Origin: Oceanibaculum indicum P24
GTDB taxonomy: Bacteria; Pseudomonadota; Alphaproteobacteria; Oceanibaculales; Oceanibaculaceae
Reading direction: 5' to 3'
Length of the DNA stretch: 64,000 bases
Assembly: GCF_000299935.1 (NCBI RefSeq)
Contig: NZ_AMRL01000002.1
Location: 1-64,000 of the forward strand
The position numbers were made by a program, and so were the translations under genes. The stretch's first letter is position 1, and every line of letters starts with the position of its first letter. Below, one piece after another: positions 8,791 to 19,082 of the stretch. The notes beneath the pieces are model-generated. The model saw only the letters and a program-made list of their open reading frames with translations, made no database searches and had not been told where the DNA came from.

Positions 8791-8837
8791 TCTGAGAAAA
8801 CCCGAAGATTGAGTATCACGCCGTCCAGAGAGCGCCC

Positions 8838-10280
8838 CTAACCCACCTCGAACAGGCCCATCATACCGCCTTCCTGATGCTCCAGCACATGGCAGTGCAG
8901 CATCCACATCCCCGGATTATCGGCCAGGAAGGCGATCTCCGCCGTCTCGCGCGGAGCCAGCAGCACGGTGTCGAGGAAGGCGTCGTCCGCGACCGGCTGG
9001 CCATTGCGGGCGATCACCCGAAAGGCGTGACCGTGCAGGTGGATCGGGTGGAACCAGGCGGTGTCGTTCTCCAGCACCATGCGGCAGCTCTGCCCCTGCT
9101 TCAGGCGGAACAGCGGATCGTGCAGATGGCCGCTGACCGCCTCGCCATTCACCGTCCAGGCAAGGCCGTGCTGGAACATCTCGCGCAGGCCTACGGTACG
9201 CCCGTCCATGCGGGCGCTGGCCATCTGGCTCATCATGCCGCCGCCGAAATGCACGCGGTGGATGACCGCATTGGCCAGATCGGGCGCCGGGACGGTATTG
9301 GCCGGCAGCCGGATCGACGCATTGAGCGGGCTGTCGCGCAGCGGCGCCTCGTCGGAATAGGCGAGATCGACGAAACGGTAGTGCATTTGCCGGTAGAACC
9401 GGTCCACCACCTGGAACTGCTCGCCCGGCCTGCCCTGCATATCGAGGATGATGTCGGCGCGCATCCCCGGCCCCAGCACGATCTGCCCGTCCTTCGGCGC
9501 GTGCGGCGTGACCGGATGACCGTCCAGCGCCACCACCTGCGGCTGGTGCCCCTGGAACTCCAGCGCGAACAGCCGCGCATTGGCGACATTGACGAGCCGC
9601 AGCCGCAGACGCTCGCCCGCCCGCACCGGCAGCTGCTCGGTCAGCCTTCCATTCAGCGTGACGGTGTTGCCGATGCGCCCGTCATGGGTGCGGTCATGCA
9701 TGTCGCCGAAGCCGCCGACGATCTGCGCGTCGCGGCCCAGCCGCCAGTCATCCAGCAGCCACACCATCTCTCGGTCCACCCGGACCGGTTCGCGCTCCTC
9801 CACGATCAGCGCGCCGGACAGGCCGCGCCCGAGCTGTTCGGAGCTGCCGAGATGCGGGTGATACCAGTAGGTGCCGGCGTCGGGCAGGGCGAAGCGGTAG
9901 GTGAAGCGCCCGCCCGGCGCGATCGGGTCCTGCGTCACATGCGGCACGCCGTCCATAGCGTTGGGCAGGCGAATGCCATGCCAGTGCACGGTGGTCGCCT
10001 GCTCCAGCCCGTTCTCGACCGCGATCTCGATGGTCTCGCCCTGCAGCGCGCGGATTTCCGGGCCGGGGACGCTGCCATTATAGCCCCAGACCGACGTGTC
10101 GGGATGGCCGTTGCCCACCAGCGGGACGGTCGCCGGCATCGGCTTCAGCGCGAAGCGCCGGACGCCATCGGCCGCAGGGGTCGCCGCCAGAGAGGGCCGG
10201 GGCAGAAACGCCGCCGCCGCTCCAAGAGCCCCTCCGGCGATCAGCACATCACGGCGGGAAAGCGGCGGCAGGCGGTGCAT
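8838..10280 (-). CDS. Tat-exported multicopper oxidase
   Basis: Periplasmic copper oxidase of 480 residues. A twin-arginine signal (SRRDVLIAGG, Arg9-Arg10) is followed by three cupredoxin domains. All copper-binding motifs are present: HWHG (99-102), HPH (141-143), HPIHLHGH, and C-terminal HCHVLEH (462-468) with axial Met473. It is therefore predicted active, oxidising Cu(I), Mn(II) or phenolic substrates while reducing oxygen to water. No methionine-rich CueO-type insert is evident. The ATG at 10280 lies 4 bases past the glpK stop and its ribosome site GAGGAG lies within the end of glpK, so it is coupled to glpK. That partnership is unusual. Confidence 0.9.
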   Translation of the reverse strand: MHRLPPLSRRDVLIAGGALGAAAAFLPRPSLAATPAADGVRRFALKPMPATVPLVGNGHPDTSVWGYNGSVPGPEIRALQGETIEIAVENGLEQATTVHWHGIRLPNAMDGVPHVTQDPIAPGGRFTYRFALPDAGTYWYHPHLGSSEQLGRGLSGALIVEEREPVRVDREMVWLLDDWRLGRDAQIVGGFGDMHDRTHDGRIGNTVTLNGRLTEQLPVRAGERLRLRLVNVANARLFALEFQGHQPQVVALDGHPVTPHAPKDGQIVLGPGMRADIILDMQGRPGEQFQVVDRFYRQMHYRFVDLAYSDEAPLRDSPLNASIRLPANTVPAPDLANAVIHRVHFGGGMMSQMASARMDGRTVGLREMFQHGLAWTVNGEAVSGHLHDPLFRLKQGQSCRMVLENDTAWFHPIHLHGHAFRVIARNGQPVADDAFLDTVLLAPRETAEIAFLADNPGMWMLHCHVLEHQEGGMMGLFEVG

Positions 10281-10284
10281 GACC

Positions 10285-11784
10285 CTACTCCTCGGCAGCA
10301 AGCAGCGTGGCTTTGACGGCGCGTTTCCAGCCCGCGAATTTGCGGGCGCGGGTGGCCTCCTCCATGTCGGGCTCGAAGCGGCGGTCAAGCTTCCAGCGCT
10401 CGGCGAACTTCGCCGGCTCCGGATAGAACCCGGCCTTCAGCCCGGCCAGATAGGCGGCGCCCAGCGCCGTCGTCTCCAAGACAACTGGTCTGTCCACCGG
10501 CGCATTCAAGATGTCGGCCAGGAACTGCATGGTCCAGTCGCTGGCGACCATGCCGCCATCGACGCGCAGCACCGTGTCGCCGCTCGCTTTGCCCCAGTCG
10601 CCCTGCATTGCCTGCACGAGGTCCCGGGTCTGGTAGCACACGGATTCCAGCGCCGCGCGCGCCAGCTCCCTTGGCGTCGTGCCGCGCGTCAGGCCGAACA
10701 GCGCGCCGCGCGCATTGGCGTTCCAGTAGGGCGCGCCAAGGCCGGTGAAGGCCGGCACCAGATAGACATCCTGATTGTCGTCGGCGGCATCGGCCAGAGC
10801 CGCCGTCTCCGACGCCTTTTCGATCACGCCCAGCCCATCGCGCAGCCATTGCACGGCGGCCCCGGCGACGAAGATCGAGCCTTCCAGCGCGTAGGTCCGC
10901 TTGCCGTCCAGCTGATAGGCGATGGTGGTGAGCAGCCGGTTGCGCGAGATCACCGACTGGCTGCCGGTGTTCATCACCGCGAAACAGCCGGTGCCATAGG
11001 TCGATTTCAGCATGCCCGGCTGGAAGCAGGCCTGGCCGACCGTTGCCGCCTGCTGGTCGCCGGCCACGCCAAGGATGCGGATGGAGCCGCCCAGAATCTC
11101 CGGCGCGGTATCGCCGAAATCGGCGGCGCTGTCCTTCACCGCCGGCAGCAGCGATGCCGGCACCTGGAAAAGCGCCAGCATCTCCTCGTCCCACTGCCCG
11201 CGATGGATGTCGAACAGCAGGGTGCGCGCGGCGTTGGTGGCGTCGGTCACATGCGCGCGGCCCTGCGTCAGCCGCCAGATCAGGAAACTGTCGATGGTGC
11301 CGAAGGCGAGGTCGCCGGCCTCGGCGGCGGCGCGGGCACCGTCCACATGGTCCAGCGTCCAGGCGATCTTGCTGGCCGAGAAATAGGGGTCGAGCAGCAG
11401 GCCGGTCTTCGCCGTTACCTCCGCCTCATGGCCCTTCTGCTTCAGCGCGGCGCAGAAATCGGCGGTGCGCCGGTCCTGCCAGACGATGGCCTTGTGGATC
11501 GGCTTGCCGGTGCGGCGGTCCCAGATCACCACCGTCTCGCGCTGGTTGGTAATGCCGATGCCGGCAATGTCGGCGGCCGAAACGCCGGCCTTCTCCATCG
11601 CCTCGCGGCAGGTTGCGACCACGCTGTCCCAGATTTCCTCGGCATCGTGCTCGACCCAGCCGGAACGCGGGAAATGCTGCGTGAACTCGCGCTGGGCGGT
11701 GCCGCGCACCTCGTAATCCTTGCCGAACAGGATGGCGCGGCTGGAGGTGGTTCCCTGGTCGATGGCCAGGATGCAGGACGGCAT
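10285..11784 (-). CDS. glpK: Glycerol kinase
   Basis: Cytosolic ATP:glycerol 3-phosphotransferase of the FGGY family, 499 residues, the usual length. The N-terminal phosphate-binding [10 protein letters not shown] begins at Asp9. GYGTGCF-type core sequence ([14 protein letters not shown]) and the late FGGY-type [10 protein letters not shown] are present. The start at 11784 follows AGGGAGGA; longer readings add an unrelated leader. It lies 38 bp downstream of glpD, forming a glycerol catabolic operon in the order glpD-glpK, and runs directly into the multicopper oxidase gene. Confidence 0.96.
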   Translation of the reverse strand: MPSCILAIDQGTTSSRAILFGKDYEVRGTAQREFTQHFPRSGWVEHDAEEIWDSVVATCREAMEKAGVSAADIAGIGITNQRETVVIWDRRTGKPIHKAIVWQDRRTADFCAALKQKGHEAEVTAKTGLLLDPYFSASKIAWTLDHVDGARAAAEAGDLAFGTIDSFLIWRLTQGRAHVTDATNAARTLLFDIHRGQWDEEMLALFQVPASLLPAVKDSAADFGDTAPEILGGSIRILGVAGDQQAATVGQACFQPGMLKSTYGTGCFAVMNTGSQSVISRNRLLTTIAYQLDGKRTYALEGSIFVAGAAVQWLRDGLGVIEKASETAALADAADDNQDVYLVPAFTGLGAPYWNANARGALFGLTRGTTPRELARAALESVCYQTRDLVQAMQGDWGKASGDTVLRVDGGMVASDWTMQFLADILNAPVDRPVVLETTALGAAYLAGLKAGFYPEPAKFAERWKLDRRFEPDMEEATRARKFAGWKRAVKATLLAAEE

Positions 11785-11822
11785 GATGGTCCTCCCTATT
11801 TTCTTTTCTTGGTCTGACAGCC

Positions 11823-13319
11823 TCAGCTTGGACGGTTCCGCATCCAGCCGTCCAGTGCCTCGGCCTGTTCTTTCGTAAGCCTGAGACCGAGCTTGGAGCG
11901 CCGCCACAGCACATCGGCGGCACTCACCGCCCATTCACGGTCCATCAGATAGGCAACTTCGCGCTCATAGAGATCGGCACCGAAATGCTGGCCAAGCCCA
12001 GCCGTGTCGGTGACACCCTCCAGCAGCTCCGCCGCCTTGGTGCCATAGGCGCGGACCAGACGCCTTGCGTGGGCTTCCGCCAGATAGGGGTGGGCCGCGC
12101 GCAGCGCCGCGACCTGATCGGCAAAGCCCAGAACCGGGAAATCACCGCCGGGCAGCGTCGCCCCCTCGGTCCAGGGCTTGCCCATGCCCGGCAGATGCGG
12201 CTTCAGCAGCGCCAGTGCGGATTCCGCCAGCTTGCGATAGGTGGTGATCTTGCCGCCGAAGATGTTCAGCAGCGGCGCGGCCCCCTCCGGCGCGTCCAGC
12301 TTCAGCACATAGTCGCGCGTGGCGGCCTGCGCCTTCGACGCGCCATCGTCATAGAGCGGCCGCACCCCGGCATAGGTCCACACCACCATGTCCGGCGTGA
12401 CCGGCTGTTTCAGATAGCCGCTGACCGCATCGCACAGATAGCGGGTCTCCTCCTCCGAGATCGCGACATGCGCCGGGTCGTCCCGGAAATCCTGGTCGGT
12501 GGTGCCGATCAGCGTGAAGTCGCGCTCATAGGGGATGGCGAAGACGATGCGCCCGTCGCTGTTCTGGAAGATGTAGGCCTTGTCATGGTCGAACAGGCGC
12601 GGCACCACGATGTGGCTGCCCTTCACCATGCGGATGCGCGCCGCGGCGTTCTGGCCCACACCTTCGGTCAGGAAGCGCGACACCCAGGGACCGGCGGCAT
12701 TCACCAGCGATTTCGCGCGGACCGTCTCGCGGCTGCCGGCGGCATCCTCCACCGTCACCTCCCACACGCCATCGATGCGGCGCGCCCCTGTGCAGCGGGT
12801 GCGGGTACGGATTTCCGTGCCGCGCGCCGCCGCATCCATCGCGTTCAGCACGACGAGGCGGGAATCCTCGACCCAGCAATCGGAATATTCGAAGGCCTTC
12901 ACGAAATCGCCGGCCAGCGGCGCGCCAGCGGCATCGCGGCTTAGATCGAGCGTCCGCGTGCCCGGCAATATCTTGCGGCCGCCCAGATGATCGTAGAGGA
13001 ACAACCCCAGCCGGATCAGCCAGGCCGGGCGCAGCCCCTTGTGATGCGGCAGCACGAAGCGCAGCGGCCAGGCGATGTGCGGGGCCATGCCCAGCAGCAC
13101 CTCACGCTCGATCAGCGCCTCGCGCACCAGCCGGAACTCGTAATATTCCAGATAGCGCAACCCGCCATGGATCAGCTTGGTGCTGGCCGAGGAGGTGGCG
13201 CCGGCAAGGTCCTGCTGCTCGCACAGGAAGACGGAGAGGCCCCGGCCGGCGGCATCGCGGGCAATGCCGCATCCGTTCACGCCGCCGCCAACGATGGCGA
13301 TGTCGAAAATCTTGCTCAT
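11823..13319 (-). CDS. glpD: Aerobic glycerol-3-phosphate dehydrogenase
   Basis: Membrane-associated FAD enzyme of 498 residues that oxidises glycerol 3-phosphate to dihydroxyacetone phosphate and passes electrons to quinone. The FAD-binding [17 protein letters not shown] begins at residue 11. [19 protein letters not shown] and the C-terminal DAO_C helical domain (about 380-498) are typical of GlpD. The start at 13319 was chosen by homology to the usual [13 protein letters not shown] opening; its ribosome site is weak. No glpF or glpR is seen nearby. Confidence 0.95.
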   Translation of the reverse strand: MSKIFDIAIVGGGVNGCGIARDAAGRGLSVFLCEQQDLAGATSSASTKLIHGGLRYLEYYEFRLVREALIEREVLLGMAPHIAWPLRFVLPHHKGLRPAWLIRLGLFLYDHLGGRKILPGTRTLDLSRDAAGAPLAGDFVKAFEYSDCWVEDSRLVVLNAMDAAARGTEIRTRTRCTGARRIDGVWEVTVEDAAGSRETVRAKSLVNAAGPWVSRFLTEGVGQNAAARIRMVKGSHIVVPRLFDHDKAYIFQNSDGRIVFAIPYERDFTLIGTTDQDFRDDPAHVAISEEETRYLCDAVSGYLKQPVTPDMVVWTYAGVRPLYDDGASKAQAATRDYVLKLDAPEGAAPLLNIFGGKITTYRKLAESALALLKPHLPGMGKPWTEGATLPGGDFPVLGFADQVAALRAAHPYLAEAHARRLVRAYGTKAAELLEGVTDTAGLGQHFGADLYEREVAYLMDREWAVSAADVLWRRSKLGLRLTKEQAEALDGWMRNRPS

Positions 13320-13435
13320 GGAAGGTGATAGCATCTGCGCGCGTTGGAGAAACGCATGATCTAGACCATCCGCCGGCACTTCGCCATGGGGTTATTGTGC
13401 CGCACCCCTGTCAGAAGCGCCCCAGAAACGGCCCA

Positions 13436-16057
13436 TCAAAAGCGACGGAGCAGCCGGTCGATATAGTCCAGCTCGTATTCCGGGCGGCTGGTATCGCCGG
13501 AGCGGCGGCGCAGTTCGTCGAAAATCTCGCGGGCACGCTTCAGGTCGGACTGCTCGGGCACCTCGACATCGCCGGTCGCGAACTGGCCGTCATTATTGTA
13601 GGGCCGGCCGAACGGATCGCGCTCGCCCTGGCGGCGGCCCTGCTGGCCCGGCCGGTCCTGCCCCTGCTGGCCCGGCTGCTGGCCGGCCATCATCTGCTGG
13701 GCCATCTGTTCGGCCATCTGCTGCGCGCCGGAGCGCAGCTGGTCCAGCGCCTCCGTCTCGGCGGGGATCGCATCGCCCGGCTGGTTGCCGCGCAGCGCAT
13801 CGCTGGAATCGCGCATGGCGCGTTCCGCCTGGCCCAGCTGGCGGGGAATCTCGCCAGCCTCGCCCATGCGCCGCATCAGGTCGCCCAGCGCACGGCGCAG
13901 CGCTTCCTGCAGTGCGGCCCCGCGTTCCGGCGTCATGCGCGAACGGCCATCGGCCTGGCCGCTGCGGCCCTCCTGCCCCATCTGCTGATTCTGGTCGCCC
14001 TGCTGCGGCCCCTGCTGGCCCTGCATGCCGGGCTGCTGGCCGCGCTGCGAGGGGCGGTCGGCATTGCCCTGCATCTGCTGCTGCATGCGGAAGGTCTCGT
14101 CCAGCAGCTGCTGCTGCCGGCGGGTCAGATCCTGCAATTCCTGCAGCGCCTGCATCTGCTGCTGCATCTGCTGGTTCTGCTGCTGCGGCATCATGCCGGC
14201 GCGCATATTCTCCATCATCTGCTGCAGCTGGGAGAGCATCTGCTGCGCCTTGTCGCGCGCGCCGGAGCGCATCATCTCGCGCATCTGGTCCATCATGCGC
14301 TGCAGATCCTGTCGGTCGATCTGCTGCATCTGCGACGGGTCGAAGGTCGGCGGCTGGATGCCCTGCTCGGCCATCTGCTGCATCTGCTCCATCATCGCTT
14401 CCATGAAGCGGTCCATGGCGCGCTCCAGCTCGTCCATCAGCCGTTCAAGCTCTTCCTCCGGCGCGTTGCGGGCCAGCGCCTCCTGCAGCCGGCGCTGAAT
14501 GTCGCGCAGGTCGCGTTCGGCCAGCGACACGCCGCCATCCTCCAGCCTGAGCGCGGTATCCCAGAGCAGATCCTGCACGGCTTCGATGTCCTCAGCGCCG
14601 GCGTACAGCCGCGCGATGGCCGATTTCAGCGCGAGAAACACCACCTTGTCCTCGTTATAGGCCTGCGGCGCCGCGGCGACATCTGTCAGCTTTTCGGCGA
14701 TATCCTCACGCGCCGCCGGGTCCAGCGTCAGCCGCTTGCGCTGCTCGATAATGGCGCGGGCGACCGGATGGGTGAATTCACGCTCTGGCAGGACCATGAG
14801 GAAGGGCGCGCTCAGCCCCTCCTGACCGATGGCGTCCTCCGCCTTCAGCTCAATCTGAACCGGCGTGCCGGCCCAGGGATGCGGGGTGAGGTCATGATAG
14901 GAAACGGCGCGCGCCTGCTTCGGTGACAGCGCCGGCAATACCAGCGCCAGTTCCAGGGTCGCCGTGCCGATGATGGCCGCCCCCGGCTCGATGGAGGCGG
15001 TCCGGCGGATGATCGCGGTCACCTTTTCCAGCCCGTAATCGTCGCTGGCCTCATAATCCAGCTTCAGCGCCGCGCGCTCGCCGGCGGCGGGATCGCTGTG
15101 AAAGGCGGCGATGGGCGCCTGGTCGGGCACCACAGCGATACGCCATTCCTGCAGGAGCGTGCCTTCCTGCTCGATGCGCAGCGTGCTGCCGGCAGTCAGC
15201 TCCGCCTCCAGCCGGTGATTGCTGGAATCGAGGCTCTCAAACGGCGTCTGGCTCTGGTCGATGCGCAGCACCGGCTGGCCCGTGCCGCCATGCACCTGCG
15301 CCAGCAGCTTGCTGCCGGTCGGGATGGAGAGTGTCGGCTGATCGCTCTGCGCAACGGCCGGATCGGCGGATACCGTATCGGTCTTCTTGCGCAGATAGAG
15401 CGGCGGCAGGCCGGTATAGGCCGGCGGGTTGATCCAGGCATCGACGGTCGGCGGACCGGCGGGAACCGCGCCGGCGAAGCTGGGCGTCACCGCGCGTAGC
15501 AGCCGGTCATCGGCATCGCGCCAGCCGGTGGCAACGGCAATCACCAGCAGCAGGCCCAGCGCCGCGCGCAAGCCCCAGACATCCAGCCGGGCAAGGCCGG
15601 GCGAAGGCAGGCCAACGCGCAGGCTGCGCACCAACCGGGCGAGCCGGGCCTGATGCGCCTGCCACAGCGCCTGCGCCATCGGGTCCTTTGGGTTGGAGCC
15701 CAGCGTATCCTGCAGGCCGGACAGCGGACGGTGGCCAAGGCCGCTGGCGGTTTCCAGCCGGCGCAGCGCGGCGCGGCCCTCGGGCAGGCGCAGCCGGCGC
15801 AGATTGCGCACCGTCAGGAACAGGAAGACACCGAGGAACAGGACAAGGGCCGACAGGTGCAGCGCGAAGCCGAGCGACGGCAGGACATCGAGCAGGGCCA
15901 GCGACAGGAACAGGCCGGCGACACCGACGCTGGGCCAGAGGGCGGGCCATGCCGCCTCCCAGAACAGGGCGAGCCAGGCCAGGCGCGGCTTCAGGCCGCC
16001 AGCCACATTTCCGGCAAAGGCCGGCTGTCTATCCTGTTCCAGAGGGCTCCGATCCAT
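13436..16057 (-). CDS. TIGR02302/DUF4175 family large membrane protein
   Basis: An 873-residue protein of the alphaproteobacterial TIGR02302 (DUF4175) family; its function is not established. Two hydrophobic helices lie at about 42-82 and another near 165-180, followed by an extracytoplasmic beta-rich part. Residues of roughly 560-690 are extremely rich in methionine and glutamine (MMEQMQQMAEQG and similar), then a Gly/Gln-rich linker and a charged C-terminus. The start at 16057 follows AAGGAG. It is the last gene of argH-lptM-lysA-TIGR02302, an order I recall as common in alphaproteobacteria. A cell-envelope role is a guess from context. Confidence 0.85.
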   Translation of the reverse strand: MDRSPLEQDRQPAFAGNVAGGLKPRLAWLALFWEAAWPALWPSVGVAGLFLSLALLDVLPSLGFALHLSALVLFLGVFLFLTVRNLRRLRLPEGRAALRRLETASGLGHRPLSGLQDTLGSNPKDPMAQALWQAHQARLARLVRSLRVGLPSPGLARLDVWGLRAALGLLLVIAVATGWRDADDRLLRAVTPSFAGAVPAGPPTVDAWINPPAYTGLPPLYLRKKTDTVSADPAVAQSDQPTLSIPTGSKLLAQVHGGTGQPVLRIDQSQTPFESLDSSNHRLEAELTAGSTLRIEQEGTLLQEWRIAVVPDQAPIAAFHSDPAAGERAALKLDYEASDDYGLEKVTAIIRRTASIEPGAAIIGTATLELALVLPALSPKQARAVSYHDLTPHPWAGTPVQIELKAEDAIGQEGLSAPFLMVLPEREFTHPVARAIIEQRKRLTLDPAAREDIAEKLTDVAAAPQAYNEDKVVFLALKSAIARLYAGAEDIEAVQDLLWDTALRLEDGGVSLAERDLRDIQRRLQEALARNAPEEELERLMDELERAMDRFMEAMMEQMQQMAEQGIQPPTFDPSQMQQIDRQDLQRMMDQMREMMRSGARDKAQQMLSQLQQMMENMRAGMMPQQQNQQMQQQMQALQELQDLTRRQQQLLDETFRMQQQMQGNADRPSQRGQQPGMQGQQGPQQGDQNQQMGQEGRSGQADGRSRMTPERGAALQEALRRALGDLMRRMGEAGEIPRQLGQAERAMRDSSDALRGNQPGDAIPAETEALDQLRSGAQQMAEQMAQQMMAGQQPGQQGQDRPGQQGRRQGERDPFGRPYNNDGQFATGDVEVPEQSDLKRAREIFDELRRRSGDTSRPEYELDYIDRLLRRF

Positions 16058-16147
16058 GTCCGCTCCTTCCAACCCCATATCAGCGAGATGGGGGCGCCAT
16101 ACCGGATCGGAAAGACCGTTACCCGAAACTGGGTTCCCGAAACCGGG

Positions 16148-17446
16148 CTAATCTTCTCCGGCTGCTGCCCGCCGGACCGGCTGCGTCGGCGAGAGCCAGT
16201 CGGGCAGGCGGTCCTGACCAATCAGCGTCTCGTAGCTGGGCCGGGGCCGCACCACTGCGAAGTCCCCGCCGCGCACCAGCACTTCGGGCGCCAGCAGGCG
16301 GGTATTGTAGCTTGATCCCATCACCGCGCCATAGGCACCGGCGGACTTCACCGCCAGCAAATCGCCCGGCGCCAGCTCCGGCAGCACCCGATCCTTGGCC
16401 AGATAATCGCCGCTCTCGCATATCGGACCGACGATATCGGCAGGATGCGGCGATTCTGGGGCGCCCGCGCGCTCCATGACGATATCATGATGTGCCTCGT
16501 ACAGGGTCGGCCGGATCAGATCGTTCATCGCAGCATCGACGATGACAAAGCGCTTCGCCGTGCCCTGCTTCACATAAATCACGCTGGTCAGCAGCACGCC
16601 GGCATTGCCAACCAGCAGGCGTCCCGGCTCGCAGATCATCTCCGCCCCCAGCGGCGCTATCTCCTCGCGCACGATGGCGGCATAGCCTGCCAGATCGACA
16701 GTATGATCGCCGCGATAATCGATGCCGATGCCGCCGCCCAGATCGACGCGGCGGATGTCATGCCCCTCGGCGCGCAGGGCCTTCACCAGATCGGCCATGC
16801 GGCGGTAGGCGGCGCGGTAGGGTGCCAGATCCGTCAGCTGCGAGCCGATATGCATCGCCACGCCGACCGGATCGATATGCGGCAGGGCGGCGGCACGGGC
16901 ATAGACGGACTTTGCCTGCTCGATCTCGATGCCGAACTTGTTTTCCTTCTTGCCGGTGGTGATCTTGGCGTGGGTCTTGGCATCCACATCCGGATTCACA
17001 CGGATGGCGACCGGCGCCACCAGCCCCAGCCGGCCGGCGACCTCGTTCAGCAGCTCCAGCTCCGGCCCGGATTCCAGGTTGAACTGGTGGATGCCGGCCT
17101 TCAGCGCGAATGCCATCTCCTCCGCCGTCTTGCCGACCCCGGCGAAGACGATCTTCGAGGGGTGCACGCCGGCGGCCAGTGCCCGGCGCAGCTCGCCCTC
17201 CGACACCACATCGGCGCCGGCACCGCGCGCCGCCAGCGTGGCGATCACGGCCTGGTTGGAATTGGCCTTCAGCGCGTAGCAGATGCCGACCTTCATGTCG
17301 GCCAGCGCGGAGGCGAGCGCATCGTACTGCGCCTCGATGGATGTGGCCGAATAGACGAAGACCGGCGTGCCGACCTGCTCCGCGATACGCGCCAGCGGCA
17401 CATCCTCGGCATACAGCCGGCCATCGCGATGGGTGAATGCGTCCAT
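16148..17446 (-). CDS. lysA: Diaminopimelate decarboxylase
   Basis: PLP enzyme of 432 residues making L-lysine from meso-diaminopimelate, the last step of lysine synthesis. The PLP lysine is Lys60 in CYALKANSN. HIGSQL, GGGIGIDYRG (phosphate binding) and PICESGDYL (substrate-contacting Cys-Glu-Ser) are all present. The ATG at 17446 gives the normal alphaproteobacterial length; an extended frame to 17680 overlaps lptM and argH and is rejected. It lies 20 bp after lptM in one operon. Confidence 0.96.
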   Translation of the reverse strand: MDAFTHRDGRLYAEDVPLARIAEQVGTPVFVYSATSIEAQYDALASALADMKVGICYALKANSNQAVIATLAARGAGADVVSEGELRRALAAGVHPSKIVFAGVGKTAEEMAFALKAGIHQFNLESGPELELLNEVAGRLGLVAPVAIRVNPDVDAKTHAKITTGKKENKFGIEIEQAKSVYARAAALPHIDPVGVAMHIGSQLTDLAPYRAAYRRMADLVKALRAEGHDIRRVDLGGGIGIDYRGDHTVDLAGYAAIVREEIAPLGAEMICEPGRLLVGNAGVLLTSVIYVKQGTAKRFVIVDAAMNDLIRPTLYEAHHDIVMERAGAPESPHPADIVGPICESGDYLAKDRVLPELAPGDLLAVKSAGAYGAVMGSSYNTRLLAPEVLVRGGDFAVVRPRPSYETLIGQDRLPDWLSPTQPVRRAAAGED

Positions 17447-17466
17447 GATCCTGATTCCCGAACCGG

Positions 17467-17619
17467 TCAGCGCGCCGGATAGGTGCGCGGGTACTTGTTT
17501 TCCTTCTGGCCCTCGCCGGAAGGCGGCGGTTCCAGCCCGCCCTTCTTGCCGCAGGCCGACAGGCCGCCAGCCAGCAGCAGCGCAACGAGCAGAGTAATGC
17601 AGAACGAGCGTGCCTTCAT
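17467..17619 (-). CDS. lptM: Small LptM/YifL-like lipoprotein
   Basis: A 50-residue lipoprotein. It has a basic start (MKAR), a hydrophobic core, and a lipobox LSAC with Cys23, followed directly by [10 protein letters not shown], the hallmark of the LptM (YifL) family. In E. coli, LptM assists assembly of the LPS translocon LptDE at the outer membrane. Its ATG overlaps the argH stop (ATGA), and lysA starts 20 bp downstream; this position between argH and lysA is common in proteobacteria. The symbol rests on motif and context, as the protein is too short for firm homology by eye. Confidence 0.8.
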   Translation of the reverse strand: MKARSFCITLLVALLLAGGLSACGKKGGLEPPPSGEGQKENKYPRTYPAR

Positions 17620-19043
17620 CCCAGCCGCTCCTTCCACAGCTTCGCCTGCTCCAGCACGCGCGCCGGCGCGGTGCCGCCATAGCTGACCCGGCTCCTCACC
17701 GAATTGTCGATGCCCAGCACCTCGAACACCTCCTGGGTGATGCGCGGCTCGACCTCATGCATCTGTTCCAGGCTCAGCTCCGACAGATCGACGCCATTGT
17801 CCTCGGCCAGCTTCACCATATGGCCGGTGATGTGGTGCGCCTCGCGGAACGGAATGTTCAGATTCTGCACCAGCCAGTCGGCAAGGTCGGTGGCGGTGGC
17901 GAAGCCGGGCAAGGTGGCGTCGCGCATTGCCTGCCGGTTGGCGGTCAGGTCGCGAACCATGCCGGTCATGGCGGAGATGCACAGGTCCAGCGTGTCGCGG
18001 ACCATGAACACCGGCTCCTTGTCCTCCTGCATATCCTTGCCATAGGTCATCGGCAGGCCCTTCATGACGATCAGCAGCGTGTTCAGCGCGCCAATCACCC
18101 GGCCGGCCTTGCCGCGCACCAGCTCCGCCGCGTCGGGATTGCGCTTCTGTGGCATGATCGAGGAGCCGGTGGAGAAGGCGTCCGTCAAGCGGATGAAGCG
18201 GAACTGCGCGCTGCACCAGATCACGATCTCCTCGGCCAGGCGCGACAGATGGGTCGCCAGGATCGACGCGGCAGCCAGATATTCCAGCGCGAAATCGCGG
18301 TCGGCCACGGCATCCATCGAATTGCCCATCGGCCGGTCGAAGCCCAGATCCTTCGCCGTCATGTGCCGATCGATCGGGAAGGAGGTGCCGGCGAGCGCAG
18401 CACCGCCCAGCGGCGATTCGTTCATCCGCCGCCGCGCATCCTGGAAGCGGCCCCGGTCGCGCCCGAACATTTCGACATAGGCCATCAGATGATGGCCGAA
18501 GGTGACCGGCTGCGCGGTCTGCAGGTGGGTGAAGCCCGGCATCACCGCATCGGCATATTCCTCGGCCCGCGACACCAGGGCCGACTGCAGGTCGGCGATC
18601 TGTATATCGGCGCGGTCGGCGGCATCGCGCACCCACAGGCGCACATCCAGGGCCACCTGGTCGTTGCGCGAGCGCGCGGTGTGCAGGCGGCCCGCCGCCG
18701 GGCCGATGATCTCGGTCAGCCGTGCCTCCACATTCATGTGGATGTCTTCCAGCGAGCGCCTGAAGGTGAATTGACCGGCTTCGATCTCGGCCAATATCTG
18801 GTCGAGGCCGGTCAAAATCTTGCCGCCATCCTCTGCGGTAATGACGCCGGTGGCGACCAGCATGCGGCAATGCGCCTTGGAGCCTTCGATGTCCTGGGCG
18901 TACATGCGCTTGTCGAAATCGATGGAGGCGTTGATCTTCTCCATGATTTCGGCAGGGCCGGTGGTGTAGCGTCCACCCCACATGCTATTGCCGGCATCGG
19001 CGCCAGTGTTGTTGGTATCGGCGTTCTTGGTTTCAGCGGTCAT
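17616..19043 (-). CDS. argH: Argininosuccinate lyase
   Basis: Cytosolic enzyme of 475 residues that splits argininosuccinate to arginine and fumarate, the last step of arginine synthesis. The fumarase/aspartase signature [11 protein letters not shown] with the mobile serine loop is intact, and TARSRNDQ and [10 protein letters not shown] are present. The ATG at 19043 opens a slightly long, Asn/Thr-rich leader before [10 protein letters not shown]. It is the first gene of the argH-lptM-lysA-TIGR02302 operon and is divergent from tlpA with a 39-bp gap that must hold both promoters. Confidence 0.97.
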   Translation of the reverse strand: MTAETKNADTNNTGADAGNSMWGGRYTTGPAEIMEKINASIDFDKRMYAQDIEGSKAHCRMLVATGVITAEDGGKILTGLDQILAEIEAGQFTFRRSLEDIHMNVEARLTEIIGPAAGRLHTARSRNDQVALDVRLWVRDAADRADIQIADLQSALVSRAEEYADAVMPGFTHLQTAQPVTFGHHLMAYVEMFGRDRGRFQDARRRMNESPLGGAALAGTSFPIDRHMTAKDLGFDRPMGNSMDAVADRDFALEYLAAASILATHLSRLAEEIVIWCSAQFRFIRLTDAFSTGSSIMPQKRNPDAAELVRGKAGRVIGALNTLLIVMKGLPMTYGKDMQEDKEPVFMVRDTLDLCISAMTGMVRDLTANRQAMRDATLPGFATATDLADWLVQNLNIPFREAHHITGHMVKLAEDNGVDLSELSLEQMHEVEPRITQEVFEVLGIDNSVRSRVSYGGTAPARVLEQAKLWKERLG

Positions 19044-19082
19044 CTTGGCTCGCAACTCGGACAGGCTACCGGGATTGATGGA

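Noticed and set aside
13325-14926. A Leu/His-rich 533-codon frame on the plus strand
   Set aside because: It mirrors the Met/Gln-rich segment of the minus-strand TIGR02302 gene; the repetitive composition is the complement of CAG/ATG-rich codons.
17610-19082. A long N-terminal extension in frame with tlpA
   Set aside because: It is antisense to argH and would bury the tlpA signal peptide. The short protein from 19083 has the expected TlpA length.
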